Source: Marinobacter sp. es.048
GTDB lineage: Bacteria > Pseudomonadota > Gammaproteobacteria > Pseudomonadales > Oleiphilaceae
Direction of reading: 5' to 3'
DNA length: 64,000 bases
NCBI RefSeq assembly: GCF_900188435.1
Contig: NZ_FYFA01000001.1
Coordinates: 1,426,001-1,490,000 of the forward strand
Shown one piece after another: positions 1-9,396 of this stretch. The notes under the pieces are model-generated. The model saw only the letters and a program-made list of their open reading frames with translations. It was not told where the DNA came from and did not search any database. The translations under genes were made by a program, and so were the position numbers. How positions within the stretch are numbered: position 1 is the stretch's first letter; every line of letters begins with the position of its first letter.

Positions 1-1657
1 AGGCCGAGGCGGGCATTTCCCAGACTTCGACAACGATTTCCTGGCCTTCGCCCGGGGCCACACGTTTTAGCCCGGGCTTCGGCGGTGTGGTGTTTGGCAG
101 GGCAAAGAGCCGGTAATTGGCGGACGTTGTGGTTTGCTCAAGCATTACCGAATAGCGCTCGCTGAGCTGCGTGTTCAATGGCATGCCGCTGAGGTGGGCA
201 CCAACAACGGCCACCTTGATGGTGGGTGTCGAAATGGCGGCCCCGGGCGCTTCTTCGGGGCGGTCGTTGCCTGTAGCTCCCAAAGGGGTCGGATGCGCAT
301 TCAGCCATTGGCACGCCAGGCGTTGCAGCTCGGTGTCTTTCCAGGCGCCACTGATCAGGGTAACGCCAAAAGGCAGGCCGTCGTCCCGGAAACCGGCAGG
401 AACAGCGAGAGCACTCATGTCGGCCAGGTTCACGAAATTGGTGTAGGTGCCGAGCTGGCTGTTCAGTGCAACCGGATCCGCGTTTACGGCTTCGATGGTG
501 GGAGCCGTCGGAGCCGTGGGCACCAGCAGGGCATCCACATCGGCTAACAACTCATCAATCTCACGCTGTAGCTCTTCCTTGCGGTACTGGGCCTTGAAGG
601 TATCCGTGGCGCTGAAATTGCCGGCCTTGCTGATAATACCTTTGACCACCTTATTCATATCGTCGCCGTGGCTGGCCATGAAGGATTCCACCGCCGCATG
701 GCGTTCGGCCACCCAGGGGCCTTCGTAAAGCAGCGCAGCCAGCTCCAGCATGGGACTGAAATCAAGCGGTACCAGTTCCACATTCTGCTGCCGCCACTGA
801 CTGATGGCGGTGTTCCAGGCCGCCTCCGCCTGCTGATCACCAAACCATTGCGGGTGGTCGGGGATGGCCAGCCGTTTGATGGGCCCGGGCCGCCGAAGGG
901 CGGGGCCGTCCAGAGGCAGCGCATAAGGGGCCTTGCGGGAGAAGGCATCGTCGGCATCGAAGCCGGCCATGATATCCGACACCAGACCAGCGTCATTCAC
1001 GGTGAGCGCAAAAATGGACACGCAATCCAGCGAACGACAGGCCGGCACCACGCCGCGAATGCTGAACAGCCCTTTGGTTGGTTTCAGCCCCACCAGATTA
1101 TTCAGCCCGGCAGGCACACGGCCGGAACCGGCGGTGTCGGTACCCAGGGCAAAAGGCACCAGGCCTCTTGCAACCACAGAAGCCGAACCGGAGCTGGAGC
1201 CGCCGCTCACGACATCCGGTTTGAAGCTGTTGGGCACCGCGCCATAAGGGGAGCGCGTACCCACCAGGCCGGTTGCGAACTGGTCCAGGTTGGTCTTGCC
1301 CACGACGATGGCGCCGGCGGCCTTGAGTCTGGCCACGGTGCTGGCGTCTTCTTTCGGGGTGAAGGCAAAGGCCGGGCAGGCCGCCGTTGTTTCAAATCCA
1401 GCCGCATCAATATTGTCTTTCGCGGCAAAGGGAATGCCGTAGAGCGGCAGGTTATCGATCTCTCCGCCGGCATTCTGGAGATGCTGTTTCAACTCGGCAA
1501 GTGCCTCATCCAGGCCTTTCTGGTCCAGAAGCGAAATCCAGGCAACGTCTGTTGTGTCCAGGCCGGTCAGTAACTCACCCAATAGTGACTCGGGCGTAGC
1601 GCCCTCTTTATAGGCGTTCTGCCAGTCCTTGATGGTCCATCCGAGCATTGAAGGCAT
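1..1657 (-). CDS. atzF: Allophanate hydrolase, C-terminus beyond the left edge
   Basis: Amidase-signature enzyme that cleaves allophanate to CO2 and ammonia, the second step of the urea carboxylase route. 552 codons are open to the window edge; the family is about 600 residues. The catalytic Lys80 (AAKDNID), Ser154 (SGGSSSG) and Ser178 (GTDTAGS) are present with the spacing expected of the AtzF Ser-Ser-Lys triad, and the C-terminal AtzF-specific domain begins before the edge. The ATG at 1657 has GAGGA about 8 bases upstream; the ATG at 1648 is a weaker alternative. It is divergent from urtA and lies just behind a strong sigma-54 site. A urea carboxylase would be expected outside the window (inference). 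Confidence 0.9.
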   Translation of the reverse strand, partial: MPSMLGWTIKDWQNAYKEGATPESLLGELLTGLDTTDVAWISLLDQKGLDEALAELKQHLQNAGGEIDNLPLYGIPFAAKDNIDAAGFETTAACPAFAFTPKEDASTVARLKAAGAIVVGKTNLDQFATGLVGTRSPYGAVPNSFKPDVVSGGSSSGSASVVARGLVPFALGTDTAGSGRVPAGLNNLVGLKPTKGLFSIRGVVPACRSLDCVSIFALTVNDAGLVSDIMAGFDADDAFSRKAPYALPLDGPALRRPGPIKRLAIPDHPQWFGDQQAEAAWNTAISQWRQQNVELVPLDFSPMLELAALLYEGPWVAERHAAVESFMASHGDDMNKVVKGIISKAGNFSATDTFKAQYRKEELQREIDELLADVDALLVPTAPTAPTIEAVNADPVALNSQLGTYTNFVNLADMSALAVPAGFRDDGLPFGVTLISGAWKDTELQRLACQWLNAHPTPLGATGNDRPEEAPGAAISTPTIKVAVVGAHLSGMPLNTQLSERYSVMLEQTTTSANYRLFALPNTTPPKPGLKRVAPGEGQEIVVEVWEMPASA

Positions 1658-1684
1658 TGGTCATCCTCATGTGCGTAATCAACT

Positions 1685-1692
1685 TGTATACA
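1685..1692. promoter_or_regulatory. TGTATACA palindrome at the predicted atzF transcription start
   Basis: An 8-base perfect palindrome, TGTATACA, lies within CTTGTATACATG and overlaps the start point predicted from the sigma-54 site. A related CTTGTATACT occurs at 1880-1889 in front of urtA. TGTATAC-type palindromes are typical of GntR/FadR-type operators; the cognate regulator is not in the window. Confidence 0.4.
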
Positions 1693-1701
1693 TGTGGAAT
1701 G

Positions 1702-1716
1702 GCAATGCTTGTGCCA
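1702..1716 (-). promoter_or_regulatory. Sigma-54 (RpoN) promoter for atzF
   Basis: On the minus strand the site reads TGGCACAAGCATTGC, which fits the TGGCAC-N5-TTGC consensus with GG and GC ten bases apart. The predicted start near 1690 leaves a leader of about 33 bases before the atzF ATG. RpoN control fits nitrogen limitation through NtrC. No convincing NtrC enhancer pair was found upstream. Confidence 0.7.
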
Positions 1717-1879
1717 TTTGCGGATTTTTATTGATAGTTACTGAAAAACATAAGGTTATGAGTGTTTTTGACGCAAAAGGCTGATCAGGTCTGCCCGGAT
1801 CGGGTGCGGTCGCACCAAAAACGCTCAGAAATGCTGCGCTCTGAAGGAGCATTCAGCTGCGCGGGCTTCAAGGGTTTGC

Positions 1880-1942
1880 CTTGTATACTAGATAAGTCAC
1901 TGTTTTTGGATGGGTTATAAGGTGTGTGGAACAGCAGATGCA
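1880..1942 (+). promoter_or_regulatory. Candidate control region of urtA
   Basis: This stretch holds CTTGTATACT (1880-1889), similar to the half-site in front of atzF, and a sigma-54-like TGGAACAGCAGATGCA at 1927-1942 with GG-N10-GC spacing. The latter has three mismatches to consensus. If used, transcription would start near 1953, about 48 bases before urtA. No good sigma-70 -35/-10 pair was seen. Confidence 0.35.
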
Positions 1943-2000
1943 AAGGCCCTGCTGCGTTTGAAGACGAACTGCATACCCAACTAAGAAAAGGACGCCTGAA

Positions 2001-3308
2001 ATGAACCTCAAAAAACACGTGAAACTTGGCCTCTCTGCACTTGCCCTTTCTATCTCTTTTAACTCCGTTGCAGCGGAAGATCCCATCAAAGTGGGCATCC
2101 TGCACTCACTGTCCGGCACCATGGCGATCAGTGAAACCGTTCTGAAAGACACCGTTGAAATGCTGATCGAGCAACAGAACGCCAAAGGCGGTGTGCTCGG
2201 TCGTCAGATGGAAGCGGTTGTTGTAGACCCGGCTTCCAACTGGCCGCTGTTTGCTGAAAAAGCCCGCGAGCTTCTGGCCCAGGAAGAAGTCGATGTGATC
2301 TTCGGTAACTGGACCTCGGTTTCCCGTAAGTCCGTACTGCCGGTGGTGGAAGAGCTGAACGGCCTTCTGTTTTACCCGGTACAGTACGAGGGTGAGGAAT
2401 CCTCCGAAAACGTCTTCTACACCGGCGCTGCGCCCAACCAGCAGGCGATTCCTGCGGTTAACTACCTGATGAACGAAATCGGCGTCGAGCGCTGGGTTCT
2501 GGCGGGTACTGACTACGTTTACCCGCGCACCACCAACAAGATCCTTGAGACCTACCTGATGGACATGGGTGTGGCCAAGGAAGACATCATGATCAACTAC
2601 ACGCCCTTCGGTCATTCCGACTGGCAGAACATCGTCTCCGACATCAAGCGCTTCGGTTCCGCCGGCAAGAAGACCGCCGTGGTTTCCACCATCAACGGCG
2701 ACGCCAACGTGCCCTTCTACCGTGAACTGGGTAACCAGGGTATTGCGGCCTCCGACATCCCGGTTGTTGCCTTCTCGGTGGGTGAGCAGGAACTCTCCGG
2801 TATCGACACCGGCCCGCTGGTTGGTCACCTGGCTGCGTGGAACTACTTCATGAGCGTGGACAACGACGCCAACTACGACTTCATTGACCAGTGGATCGAA
2901 CACACCGGCAACGAAGAAGCGGTAACCAACGATCCGATGGAAGCCCATTACATTGGCTTCAACATGTACGTCGAAGCGGTCAAGAAGGCCGGTACCACTG
3001 ACGTAGACGCGGTGAAAGACGCCATCATCGGCGTAACCGTGCCCAACCTCACCGGTGGCTATGCCGCCATGATGCCCAACCACCACATCACCAAGCCGGT
3101 GCTGATTGGCGAGATCCAGGACAACGGCCAGTTCTCCGTTGTCTGGGAGACCCCGTCGCTGGTCGCTGGCGATGCCTGGTCTGACTACCTGCCGGGTTCA
3201 CGGGACATGATTGCCGATTGGCGCAAGCCCATGTTCTGCGGAACGTTTAACACCGCAACCGGCACCTGTGGCGCGTCTGCGGGTGAAATGGCCGCTGAAG
3301 CCGAGTAA
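2001..3308 (+). CDS. urtA: Urea ABC transporter, periplasmic binding protein
   Basis: 435 residues. An N-terminal signal peptide of about 25 residues (ending NSVAA) is followed by DPIKVGILHSLSGTMA, the typical opening of type I periplasmic binding folds in the Leu/Ile/Val-urea-amide group. It would capture urea in the periplasm and hand it to UrtBC. It is the first gene of urtABCDE, with urease genes following on the same strand. AAAAGGA lies upstream of the ATG. Length and start match UrtA proteins; no defect is visible. Confidence 0.95.
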   Translation: MNLKKHVKLGLSALALSISFNSVAAEDPIKVGILHSLSGTMAISETVLKDTVEMLIEQQNAKGGVLGRQMEAVVVDPASNWPLFAEKARELLAQEEVDVIFGNWTSVSRKSVLPVVEELNGLLFYPVQYEGEESSENVFYTGAAPNQQAIPAVNYLMNEIGVERWVLAGTDYVYPRTTNKILETYLMDMGVAKEDIMINYTPFGHSDWQNIVSDIKRFGSAGKKTAVVSTINGDANVPFYRELGNQGIAASDIPVVAFSVGEQELSGIDTGPLVGHLAAWNYFMSVDNDANYDFIDQWIEHTGNEEAVTNDPMEAHYIGFNMYVEAVKKAGTTDVDAVKDAIIGVTVPNLTGGYAAMMPNHHITKPVLIGEIQDNGQFSVVWETPSLVAGDAWSDYLPGSRDMIADWRKPMFCGTFNTATGTCGASAGEMAAEAE

Positions 3309-3399
3309 GGCTCAGACGGTATAGCACCATGGACAGCCGGGGGTGGTTACGCCTCCGGCTGTTGCCCCGCAACACGCTTGAAACAGACAGGACACTCTC

Positions 3400-4998
3400 A
3401 TGAGCATCTGCCGATCGCTCACATTGCTGCTTATCGCCCTGATTTCCCTGCTATCGCTGCCCGTAACGGCGCAGGAAGACGATCCTGGCAAGGCTCTGCT
3501 GATCAACCTGGCAGAGGCGCCGGCCAGTAACGTGGAAGAGGCGATTAACGCCATCGTCAGCAGTGGTGATGAAAGAGCCAGGGGCTGGCTTGAAGCTTAC
3601 GGAAGCAACCGCCTGAGCCGGATAAAAGACACCGGGCAGGTGGTACTGGTACTGAATAACCGGGGCAGGGACTGGGAAATCGCCGATCCGCTGACCGGAG
3701 AGAACATGGGTGAAATGTCCCGCCGGGAGCTGGACAGAGTCGCCATCAACAACCGCATTCGGGGCCAGCTTGAAGGCATTCTCGCCATGCTGGACCTGAA
3801 CGCTAAAGACCCGGAAGTGCGTGAAGCCTCCGCACAGGACATGATGGGCAAAGTAGATGCCTCGCTAGTGGAGCCGCTGGAAGCTCAGCTGGCGAAGGAA
3901 GAAGACGCCGGCGTACGCAACCGCATTGAAGAAGCCATTGCCATTTACCGGGTAGGTGAGGGCAACCTGGAGGCCGTGGACGTGCTTGCCGGCAGCCTGC
4001 ACCCCCGCGCCCGCGCCGCTCTGAACGAAGCCGTTCGCGGCGATAACGAGGCATTGGCCACCAGGGCCACCGAAGCCCTCGAAAGCATTGAACAGAAACT
4101 TCAACTGAACCGCGCCGCCGAGACCCTCTATTTCGGCCTTTCCCTCGGTTCGGTCCTGGTACTCGCTGCCATTGGTCTGGCCATCACCTTTGGCGTGATG
4201 GGCGTGATCAACATGGCCCACGGCGAACTGATCATGCTCGGTGCCTACACCACCTGGGGCATGCAGCAACTCTTCCCCGGCCAACCCGGGCTGGCGCTGA
4301 TTCTCTCAATTCCCGCCGGCTTTATGGTGGCCGCCACCGCCGGCATCATCATCGAGCGCAGCGTAATCCAGTACCTCAAGGGCCGCCCGCTGGAAACCCT
4401 GCTGGCCACCTTTGGTATCAGCCTGATCCTGCAACAGCTGGTGCGCACCGTGATCTCGCCGCAGAACCGTACCGTGGTGACGCCGGAGTGGATGAGTGGC
4501 TCCCTGGTGATCAACGACGCGCTCTCGCTGACCCTGAACCGCCTCTACGTTCTGGCCTTCGCATTGATTGTCTTCGCCGGGCTGATGCTGATCATGCGCA
4601 AGACCCGCCTGGGTCTGGAAGTGCGTGCCGTTACCCAGAACCGTGCCATGGCACGCTCCATGGGCATCCGCGCCACCCGGGTGGACATCATGACCTTTGC
4701 CCTGGGCTCCGGCGTGGCCGGGCTTGCCGGGGTAGCGCTTTCCCAGCTCACCAACGTGGGCCCGAACCTGGGCCAGAACTACATCATCGATTCGTTCATG
4801 GTGGTGGTGTTCGGCGGCGTCGGTAACCTCTGGGGCACCCTCATTGCCGGGCTTTCGCTGGGCACCATCAACCAGCTGCTCGAACCCTGGGCCGGTGCCG
4901 TACTCGCCAAGATCATCGTGCTGGTGTTCATCATCCTGTTCATCCAGAAACGGCCGAAGGGGCTCTTCCCCCAGAAAGGCCGGGCAGCGGAGGGATAG
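3400..4998 (+). CDS. urtB: Urea ABC transporter permease UrtB
   Basis: 532 residues. The first 25 are a signal peptide (ends LPVTAQ). Residues about 26-235 are the soluble, helix-rich periplasmic extension found in many UrtB proteins. The LivH-type permease follows from about residue 240 (GVMGVINMAHGELIMLGAY), with many hydrophobic segments and the family GVGNLWGT motif near the C-terminus. It forms the membrane channel together with UrtC. The gap to urtC is filled by a foldback element, unusual because the rest of the operon is tightly spaced or overlapping. Confidence 0.95.
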   Translation: MSICRSLTLLLIALISLLSLPVTAQEDDPGKALLINLAEAPASNVEEAINAIVSSGDERARGWLEAYGSNRLSRIKDTGQVVLVLNNRGRDWEIADPLTGENMGEMSRRELDRVAINNRIRGQLEGILAMLDLNAKDPEVREASAQDMMGKVDASLVEPLEAQLAKEEDAGVRNRIEEAIAIYRVGEGNLEAVDVLAGSLHPRARAALNEAVRGDNEALATRATEALESIEQKLQLNRAAETLYFGLSLGSVLVLAAIGLAITFGVMGVINMAHGELIMLGAYTTWGMQQLFPGQPGLALILSIPAGFMVAATAGIIIERSVIQYLKGRPLETLLATFGISLILQQLVRTVISPQNRTVVTPEWMSGSLVINDALSLTLNRLYVLAFALIVFAGLMLIMRKTRLGLEVRAVTQNRAMARSMGIRATRVDIMTFALGSGVAGLAGVALSQLTNVGPNLGQNYIIDSFMVVVFGGVGNLWGTLIAGLSLGTINQLLEPWAGAVLAKIIVLVFIILFIQKRPKGLFPQKGRAAEG

Positions 4999-5186
4999 GG
5001 TGTCCCGTCTAGCCAATTCTTTAATCCACTGCGTGGCGCAAGCGCCGCGCCCTTCGGGAGCCTCTGAACGCCTTTATAGCGGCGTTGCAGCGCCTCGATT
5101 TGGAACCACCAAACCTTCGCCACTGCGCCTAGCTCTAAAGGCGCTCAGAGGCTCAGTGAATTAAATAATTAGCCAGAAGGGACACC
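4999..5186. repeat. 188 bp foldback (MITE-like) element between urtB and urtC
   Basis: The outer arms 4999-5031 and 5154-5186 are imperfect inverted repeats of 33 bases (both begin GGTGTCCC read inward and end at CACTG). A second inverted pair lies inside at 5058-5079 and 5133-5154 (GAGCCTCTGAACGCCTTTA against GAGCCTCTGAGCGCCTTTA). The element starts one base after the urtB stop and ends three bases before the urtC ATG. It encodes nothing obvious. It could be a non-autonomous insertion, or an mRNA hairpin that tunes expression of urtC. Confidence 0.75.
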
Positions 5187-5189
5187 AAT

Positions 5190-6314
5190 ATGTGGCTAAC
5201 TAGACCCTTGCAGGAACGTTCAACCCAGACCTTTCTCGGCGTGCTGTTCTTGGCCGTGGTGCTGGTGACCTTCCTTCACCTGTTCATGCCCCAGGATAGC
5301 GCCCTGCATGTGAGTGCCTTTACCGTCACTCTGCTGGGCAAATACCTGTGCTATGCCCTGCTGGCGGTGGCGGTGGACCTGGTGTGGGGTTACCTCGGTA
5401 TCCTCAGCCTGGGCCATGGCGCCTTCTTTGCCCTCGGCGGCTACGCCATGGGCATGTACCTGATGCGCCAGATTGGTGATCGCGGCGTGTATGGCGACCC
5501 GATACTGCCGGACTTCATGGTGTTCCTGAACTGGCAGGAGCTGCCCTGGTTCTGGCACGGGTTCGACATGGCCTGGTTTGCCTTCATCATGGTGCTGCTG
5601 GCCCCGGGTCTGCTGGCCCTGGTGTTCGGCTTCCTGGCCTTCCGCTCACGGGTGACCGGGGTGTACCTCTCCATCATTACCCAGGCGCTGACCTTCGCGC
5701 TGATGCTGGCTTTCTTCCGTAACGAGATGGGCTTTGGCGGCAACAACGGCCTCACCGACTTCAAAGACATCCTTGGTTTTAACCTGCGCACAGACGCCAC
5801 TCGCCTCGGGCTGTTCATTGCCACCGGTATCGCCCTGGCCATTGGCTACGTGATCTGCCGCGGCATTGTCACCAGCAAACTGGGCCGGGTGAGCGTGGCC
5901 TGCCGGGATGCCGAGGCCCGTACCCGCTTCCTGGGCTATCGGGTGGAGCGGGTGCAGCTGTTCGTGTTCGTGGTCTCCGCCATGCTGGCGGGTGTGGCCG
6001 GGGCGCTGTATGTGCCTCAAGTAGGCATCATCAACCCCAGCGAATTCTCGCCGCTGTTCTCTATCGAGATCGTGGTGTGGGTGGCGCTGGGTGGCCGGGC
6101 AACCCTCTACGGCGCGGTGATCGGGGCCATCCTGGTGAACTACGCCAAAACCGTGTTCACCGGCATCATGCCGGACGCCTGGCTGTTCGCCCTCGGTGGC
6201 CTGTTTGTGCTGGTAACCGTGTTCCTGCCCAAGGGTATTGCCGGGCTGCTGCAGAAGCGCCGGAAAGCCAGAGAAGATGACGACACCCCCACCGCGCAGG
6301 AGGCGACTGTATGA
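5190..6314 (+). CDS. urtC: Urea ABC transporter permease UrtC
   Basis: 374 residues, LivM-type permease. Hydrophobic segments run across most of the length. Family landmarks are visible: VDLVWGYLGILSLGHGAFFALGGYAMG near residue 65, FLAFRSRVTGVYLSIITQAL in the middle, and the VWVALGGRATLYGAVIGAIL segment near residue 300. It pairs with UrtB in the inner membrane. The urtD start overlaps its stop by four bases (ATGA), so the two are translationally coupled. Translation begins directly behind the foldback element, whose right arm supplies the AGAAGGG ribosome binding site. Confidence 0.95.
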   Translation: MWLTRPLQERSTQTFLGVLFLAVVLVTFLHLFMPQDSALHVSAFTVTLLGKYLCYALLAVAVDLVWGYLGILSLGHGAFFALGGYAMGMYLMRQIGDRGVYGDPILPDFMVFLNWQELPWFWHGFDMAWFAFIMVLLAPGLLALVFGFLAFRSRVTGVYLSIITQALTFALMLAFFRNEMGFGGNNGLTDFKDILGFNLRTDATRLGLFIATGIALAIGYVICRGIVTSKLGRVSVACRDAEARTRFLGYRVERVQLFVFVVSAMLAGVAGALYVPQVGIINPSEFSPLFSIEIVVWVALGGRATLYGAVIGAILVNYAKTVFTGIMPDAWLFALGGLFVLVTVFLPKGIAGLLQKRRKAREDDDTPTAQEATV

Positions 6315-7135
6315 GCTTGTTTCAGGAGCTGACCGACCGCGAGCATGTGTTCGAGTTTCTGACCCAGGTGCAGTCGCCGGTGGACGTGCGCCACGGGCCC
6401 ATCCTGTACCTGGAAGACGTAAACGTGAGCTTTGATGGCTTCAAGGCCATCAACAACCTCAACCTCACCATCGATGACGGCGAGCTGCGCTGCATCATCG
6501 GCCCCAACGGCGCGGGTAAAACCACCATGATGGACATCATCACCGGTAAAACCCGGCCGGACACCGGCTCGGTGTGGTTTGGCAGCCGCCACAACCTGCT
6601 CACCATGAACGAGCCGGACATCGCCTCCCTGGGCATCGGCCGCAAGTTCCAGAAACCCACGGTATTCGAAGCGCTCACCGTGTTCGAAAACCTGGAACTG
6701 GCCATGGCGGCAGACAAACGGGTATTTCCCACACTCACCGCCGTGATGAAAGCCGAATACCGGGACCGCATCGACGAAGTGCTGGAAATGATCGGCCTGG
6801 AATCCCTGCGTGACCGGCTCGCCGGCATCCTCTCCCACGGCCAGAAACAGTGGCTGGAAATCGGCATGCTGCTGATGCAGAAACCCCGGCTGCTGCTGGT
6901 GGACGAGCCGGTAGCGGGCATGACCGAACAGGAAATGGAACGCACCGCCGAACTGCTCACCAGCCTCGCCGGCAAACAGTCGGTCGTGGTGGTGGAACAC
7001 GACATGGGCTTCGTGCGCTCCATCGCCCGCAAGGTGACCGTGCTGCACCAGGGCAGTGTGCTGGCGGAAGGCTCCATGGACCAGGTCTCCAACGATCCGG
7101 AAGTGATCAAGGTGTATCTCGGGGAGGAGGCGTAA
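6311..7135 (+). CDS. urtD: Urea ABC transporter ATPase UrtD
   Basis: 274 residues. ABC ATPase of the LivG type with Walker A GPNGAGKTT (residues 64-72), a signature-like LSHGQKQWLEI, and Walker B LLLVDEP followed by the switch-region VVEHDM. An N-terminal extension of about 30 residues precedes the ATPase core, as is common in UrtD. It powers uptake as a heterodimer with UrtE. The start overlaps the urtC stop by four bases and its stop shares one base with the urtE ATG. Confidence 0.95.
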   Translation: MSLFQELTDREHVFEFLTQVQSPVDVRHGPILYLEDVNVSFDGFKAINNLNLTIDDGELRCIIGPNGAGKTTMMDIITGKTRPDTGSVWFGSRHNLLTMNEPDIASLGIGRKFQKPTVFEALTVFENLELAMAADKRVFPTLTAVMKAEYRDRIDEVLEMIGLESLRDRLAGILSHGQKQWLEIGMLLMQKPRLLLVDEPVAGMTEQEMERTAELLTSLAGKQSVVVVEHDMGFVRSIARKVTVLHQGSVLAEGSMDQVSNDPEVIKVYLGEEA

Positions 7136-7833
7136 TGCTGAAGATTGAAAAGCTCAACCAGTTCTACGGCGAAAGCCACACCCTCTGGGATCTGGACCTG
7201 GACGTGCCCCAGGGCCAGTGCACCTGCGTGATGGGCCGCAACGGCGTGGGCAAGACCACCCTGATGAAATGCATCATGGGTGAGGAAACCACCAAGAACG
7301 GCAGTATTGAATTTGCCGGTGACGTGGAACTCACCAAGAAGAAGGTCGAGGACCGCTCCCGCCTCGGCATTGGCTACGTGCCCCAGGGTCGGCAGATCTT
7401 CCCGCTGCTGACCGTGGAAGAAAACCTGCGCACCGGCCTGGCCGTGCGCAAGGACGGCAGCAAGAAAATCCCCGAGCGGGTGTACGAGCTGTTCCCGGTG
7501 CTGAAAGAAATGCGCCATCGCCGCGGCGGTGATCTTTCCGGCGGCCAGCAGCAGCAACTGGCCATCGGTCGCGCCCTGGTGATCGAGCCGCGCCTGCTGA
7601 TCCTTGACGAACCGGGCGAGGGCATTCAGCCCAACATCGTGGCCCAGATCGGCGAGGTAATCCGCAAGCTCATCGAAGAAGACGGCCTGACCGTGTTGCT
7701 GGTGGAGCAGAAGCTTCCGTTCGCCCGCAAATACGCCGACCGCTTTGCCATCCTCGACCGCGGTCGCCGCGTGGCGGAAGACGAGATAGCCGGCCTCACC
7801 GATGAACTCATCAAGAAGCACCTGACGGTATGA
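7135..7833 (+). CDS. urtE: Urea ABC transporter ATPase UrtE
   Basis: 232 residues, LivF-type ABC ATPase. Walker A is GRNGVGKTT, the signature is LSGGQQQQLAI and Walker B LLILDEP, followed by the EGIQPNIV segment typical of this branch. I chose the ATG at 7135: it has GGGGAGGAGG just upstream and shares one base with the urtD stop. An in-frame reading further upstream would only run through urtD. ureD overlaps its stop by four bases, tying transport to urease in one transcript. Confidence 0.95.
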   Translation: MLKIEKLNQFYGESHTLWDLDLDVPQGQCTCVMGRNGVGKTTLMKCIMGEETTKNGSIEFAGDVELTKKKVEDRSRLGIGYVPQGRQIFPLLTVEENLRTGLAVRKDGSKKIPERVYELFPVLKEMRHRRGGDLSGGQQQQLAIGRALVIEPRLLILDEPGEGIQPNIVAQIGEVIRKLIEEDGLTVLLVEQKLPFARKYADRFAILDRGRRVAEDEIAGLTDELIKKHLTV

Positions 7834-8726
7834 CGGTTTTTGAACGCATCGAACCCGCCCACGACTCCGGCCATCGGTTCGACGCCGGGCGGCACTGGGC
7901 CGCGTCCATTGCCCTGGGCTTCGACGCCCGGCCGGATGGCAGCAACACCGCCACCCGGATGACCCATGTTCGCCACAAAGGCCCTTTGCGGGTGCAACGT
8001 CCCTTCTATCCGGAAGGCCGCCATGGCTGCTGCCACGTGTACCTGCTGCATCCACCGGGCGGATTGGTGAGTGGCGATGCCCTCAGTATCGAGGCTCGGA
8101 TAGGTAAAGACTCACACACCCTGCTGACCACGCCAGCGGCGGCCAAGCTCTACAAGGCCGACAGCCATGGCGTGGCCTGGGCCCAGCACACCCGGCTGAA
8201 GGTGGAACAGGGCGGCATTCTCGAATACCTGCCCCAGGAAACCCTGGCGTTTGATGGTTCCCGGGGCGAACAGAGCACCACCATCGAACTGGAAGCCGGC
8301 GCCCGATGCATTGGCTGGGAAATCCTCGCCCTCGGCCGCCCGGCCAGCAAACTGCCGTTCATCTCCGGCCACCTGGAACAGAAATTCCGCCTGCTGATGG
8401 ACGGCCGCCCCCTTTGGCTGGAACGCCAGCTGATGGATCCGAACCACGCCCGGTTCAAAGGCCACTGGGGCCAGGGCGGCGCTACCGTGCAGGCCACCCT
8501 CTGGGTGGTCGGCCTGGAGGATGAAGCCGGCGCCATTGAAGAACTCAGAGAGAACCTGCCGGAGAGCAAACGCTGGGCGGTGACGCGCCGCAGGGGTGTG
8601 GTGCTGCTGCGTTATCTGGGGCAGGAACGAAACGAAGCCTGGGCGGTGTGCCAGCAAGCCTGGGAACTCATCCGGCCAAGACTCACCGGCCAGCCTGCCA
8701 GCGTTCCCCGAATCTGGCTGACCTGA
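7830..8726 (+). CDS. ureD: Urease accessory protein UreD (UreH)
   Basis: 298 residues. UreD is the scaffold that binds the UreABC apoenzyme and, with UreFG, delivers nickel. Family landmarks are [10 protein letters not shown] and the [10 protein letters not shown] motif near residue 75, then [12 protein letters not shown]. Its ATG overlaps the urtE stop (ATGA), so it is probably coupled to the transporter operon rather than having its own promoter. Length is normal for the family. Confidence 0.95.
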   Translation: MTVFERIEPAHDSGHRFDAGRHWAASIALGFDARPDGSNTATRMTHVRHKGPLRVQRPFYPEGRHGCCHVYLLHPPGGLVSGDALSIEARIGKDSHTLLTTPAAAKLYKADSHGVAWAQHTRLKVEQGGILEYLPQETLAFDGSRGEQSTTIELEAGARCIGWEILALGRPASKLPFISGHLEQKFRLLMDGRPLWLERQLMDPNHARFKGHWGQGGATVQATLWVVGLEDEAGAIEELRENLPESKRWAVTRRRGVVLLRYLGQERNEAWAVCQQAWELIRPRLTGQPASVPRIWLT

Positions 8727-8767
8727 ATAACAAGCAGAATGCGACGCGATCAACGGAGCAAACAACG

Positions 8768-9070
8768 ATGGAATTAACGCCAAGAGACAAAGACAAGCTG
8801 CTGCTGTTCACCGCAGCCCTGCTGGCCGAGCGCCGTAAAGCGAAGGGCCTGAAGCTCAACTACCCGGAAGCGGTGGCCCTGATCAGCGCCGAAATCATGG
8901 AAGGCGCCCGTGAAGGCCGCACCGTGGCCGAGCTGATGACCGCCGGCACCGAAGTCCTCACCCGCGAAGACGTGATGGACGGAATCGCCGAAATGGTCGA
9001 CGAAGTGCAGGTGGAAGCCACCTTCCCCGATGGCACCAAGCTCGTCACTGTCCATAACCCGATTGTCTAA
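8768..9070 (+). CDS. ureA: Urease gamma subunit
   Basis: 100 residues, the standard length for UreA. It begins [14 protein letters not shown] and contains [13 protein letters not shown] and the C-terminal [18 protein letters not shown], both characteristic. It forms part of the (UreABC)3 cytoplasmic enzyme. I chose the ATG at 8768, which restores the family N-terminus; an upstream in-frame start near 8648 would overlap ureD. A 41-base gap separates it from ureD. Confidence 0.95.
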   Translation: MELTPRDKDKLLLFTAALLAERRKAKGLKLNYPEAVALISAEIMEGAREGRTVAELMTAGTEVLTREDVMDGIAEMVDEVQVEATFPDGTKLVTVHNPIV

Positions 9071-9082
9071 GGAGCAGACGAC

Positions 9083-9396
9083 ATGATCCCCGGTGAATAC
9101 CAGCTCAAAGACGGCGACATCGAACTCTGCGAAGGCCGCGAGCGCATCCAGATAGACGTGGCCAATACCGGCGACCGCCCGATCCAGATCGGCTCTCACT
9201 ACCACTTTGCCGAAGCCAACCCGGCGCTGGATTTCGACCGCGCCAAAGCCCGTGGCTACCGCCTGGATGTAGCCGCCGGCACGGCCATCCGCTTCGAACC
9301 CGGCCAGAGCCGCGAAGTGACACTGATCCCGTTCGCGGGTGGCCGTGAAATCTACGGTTTCCGCCAGGAAGTCATGGGCAAACTGGAGGGCCAGAA

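Noticed and set aside
668..1573. 301-codon plus frame opposite atzF
   Set aside because: The minus-strand amidase triad is complete, so this is a shadow.
1780..1830. GGTGCGGTCGCACC inverted repeat considered as an NtrC enhancer
   Set aside because: NtrC sites are GCAC...GTGC; here the half-sites are in the opposite order with four bases between.
2106..3086. 326-codon minus frame opposite urtA
   Set aside because: Codon-bias artefact, Val/Gly/His-rich with no motif.
6322..8055. 577-codon minus frame opposite urtD and urtE
   Set aside because: Shadow of two strong ABC ATPase genes; low-complexity, no motif.
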